Shown: positions 63,589 through 64,000 of the stretch, one piece after another
Numbering within the stretch: position 1 is the stretch's first letter
Layout: each line of letters starts with the position of its first letter
From: Phytophthora colocasiae
Lineage: Eukaryota > Oomycota > Peronosporomycetes > Peronosporales > Peronosporaceae
DNA: 64,000 nucleotides
Direction of reading: 5' to 3'
Assembly (NCBI GenBank): GCA_018806915.1
Contig: JAGKQI010000061.1
Span: 868,001-932,000 of the forward strand
The notes under the pieces: model-generated
What the model was told of the DNA's origin: nothing
The model's database searches: none
Seen by the model: the letters and a program-made list of their open reading frames with translations, nothing else
Position numbers and translations under genes: made by a program

Positions 63589-64000
63589 TCTTATGGTATG
63601 GTATTAGTTGTAAGGCGAATGTGGATCTGCGGATCTTTCGGTCGCGAAACCACTAGCCGATTGGGAAATGCCTTAGGACGAGAGAGAATGTTGAGAGTCT
63701 GTCTGGACGTGCGTTCTGGCCCTCTTCTGCTGCGAAAATGCCGTTGGACGGCTTTTCACAGAGCCGTTTTGGCTTTCTCACCCGATTCAGCCACTGAGTT
63801 GACTGGAGGAAATAACGAGAAATGTCCTTAAATTTTTGTTTTACCCCTGTTGAAAGCGATACATACTCAAATGAAGTGAAAATGTTGGCAAATGATTTCG
63901 ATCCGGAATTGCGCGAGAAAAAATCTTCCACTTTTTTTCACTTCTGGCGACCATTTGTTGCGATCTTTGCACACCAAAGGGCGTGAAAGAACATGGCTAC
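63589..64000. other. 5' flank of the MYB gene
   Basis: No gene or motif was recognised. The reading frames here are short and show no protein-like composition. Confidence 0.4.

Overview
The window looks like nuclear DNA of an oomycete, most likely Phytophthora or a close relative. It has compact intron-poor genes with mostly short GT-AG introns, candidate oomycete initiator motifs upstream of several genes, an elicitin-like secreted GPI-type protein, a full-size PDR-type ABC transporter, and genes kept by flagellated protists (BBS7, TBCCD1). No bacterial operon features, tRNA, rRNA or CRISPR were seen. Several reading frames that begin at non-ATG codons were trimmed to the first plausible ATG.

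Layout: (1) 1-4389: the 3' end of an unknown gene, then a 4.2-kb piggyBac-type transposon bounded by TTAA duplications, with perfect 14-bp terminal inverted repeats and a frameshifted transposase. (2) 4.7-14.1 kb: TBCCD1 (with a minor-spliceosome AT-AC intron), cobalamin-independent methionine synthase, an elicitin-like protein, a weak gene candidate, and a secretory-route GDT1/TMEM165 cation transporter with an added EF-hand. (3) 14.2-25.9 kb: a 3795-residue, five-exon IP3-receptor/ryanodine-receptor-like Ca2+ channel. (4) 26.3-27.4 kb: a SAP-domain protein. (5) 28.6-37.9 kb: a PDR/ABCG transporter split by a 5.3-kb Ty1/copia retrotransposon with identical 159-bp LTRs. The element's gag is frameshifted and its reverse transcriptase has lost most of the catalytic motif. 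(6) 38.1-45.2 kb: BBS7, a KDM8/JMJD5-like JmjC oxygenase, folylpolyglutamate synthase and a PA28-type proteasome activator. (7) 45.4-50.2 kb: a 1504-residue EF-hand protein of unknown function with a second possible AT-AC intron. (8) 50.4-53.9 kb: S-adenosylmethionine decarboxylase with a candidate regulatory upstream ORF, and an OS-9/ERLEC1-type ER lectin. (9) 54.1-61.7 kb: an intronless 2532-residue acidic protein. (10) 62-63.6 kb: an R2R3 MYB factor.

Themes: methionine synthase, folylpolyglutamate synthase and AdoMet decarboxylase all belong to one-carbon, methionine and polyamine metabolism, but they are scattered and this need not be a cluster. The Ca2+ channel, the EF-hand cation transporter and the EF-hand protein all concern calcium. 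The most notable observations are the AT-AC intron in TBCCD1, the transposon sitting on a host stop codon, the young copia element with a dead polymerase and apparent internal-tRNA primer site, the altered pore of the Ca2+ channel, and the upstream ORF of AdoMet decarboxylase.
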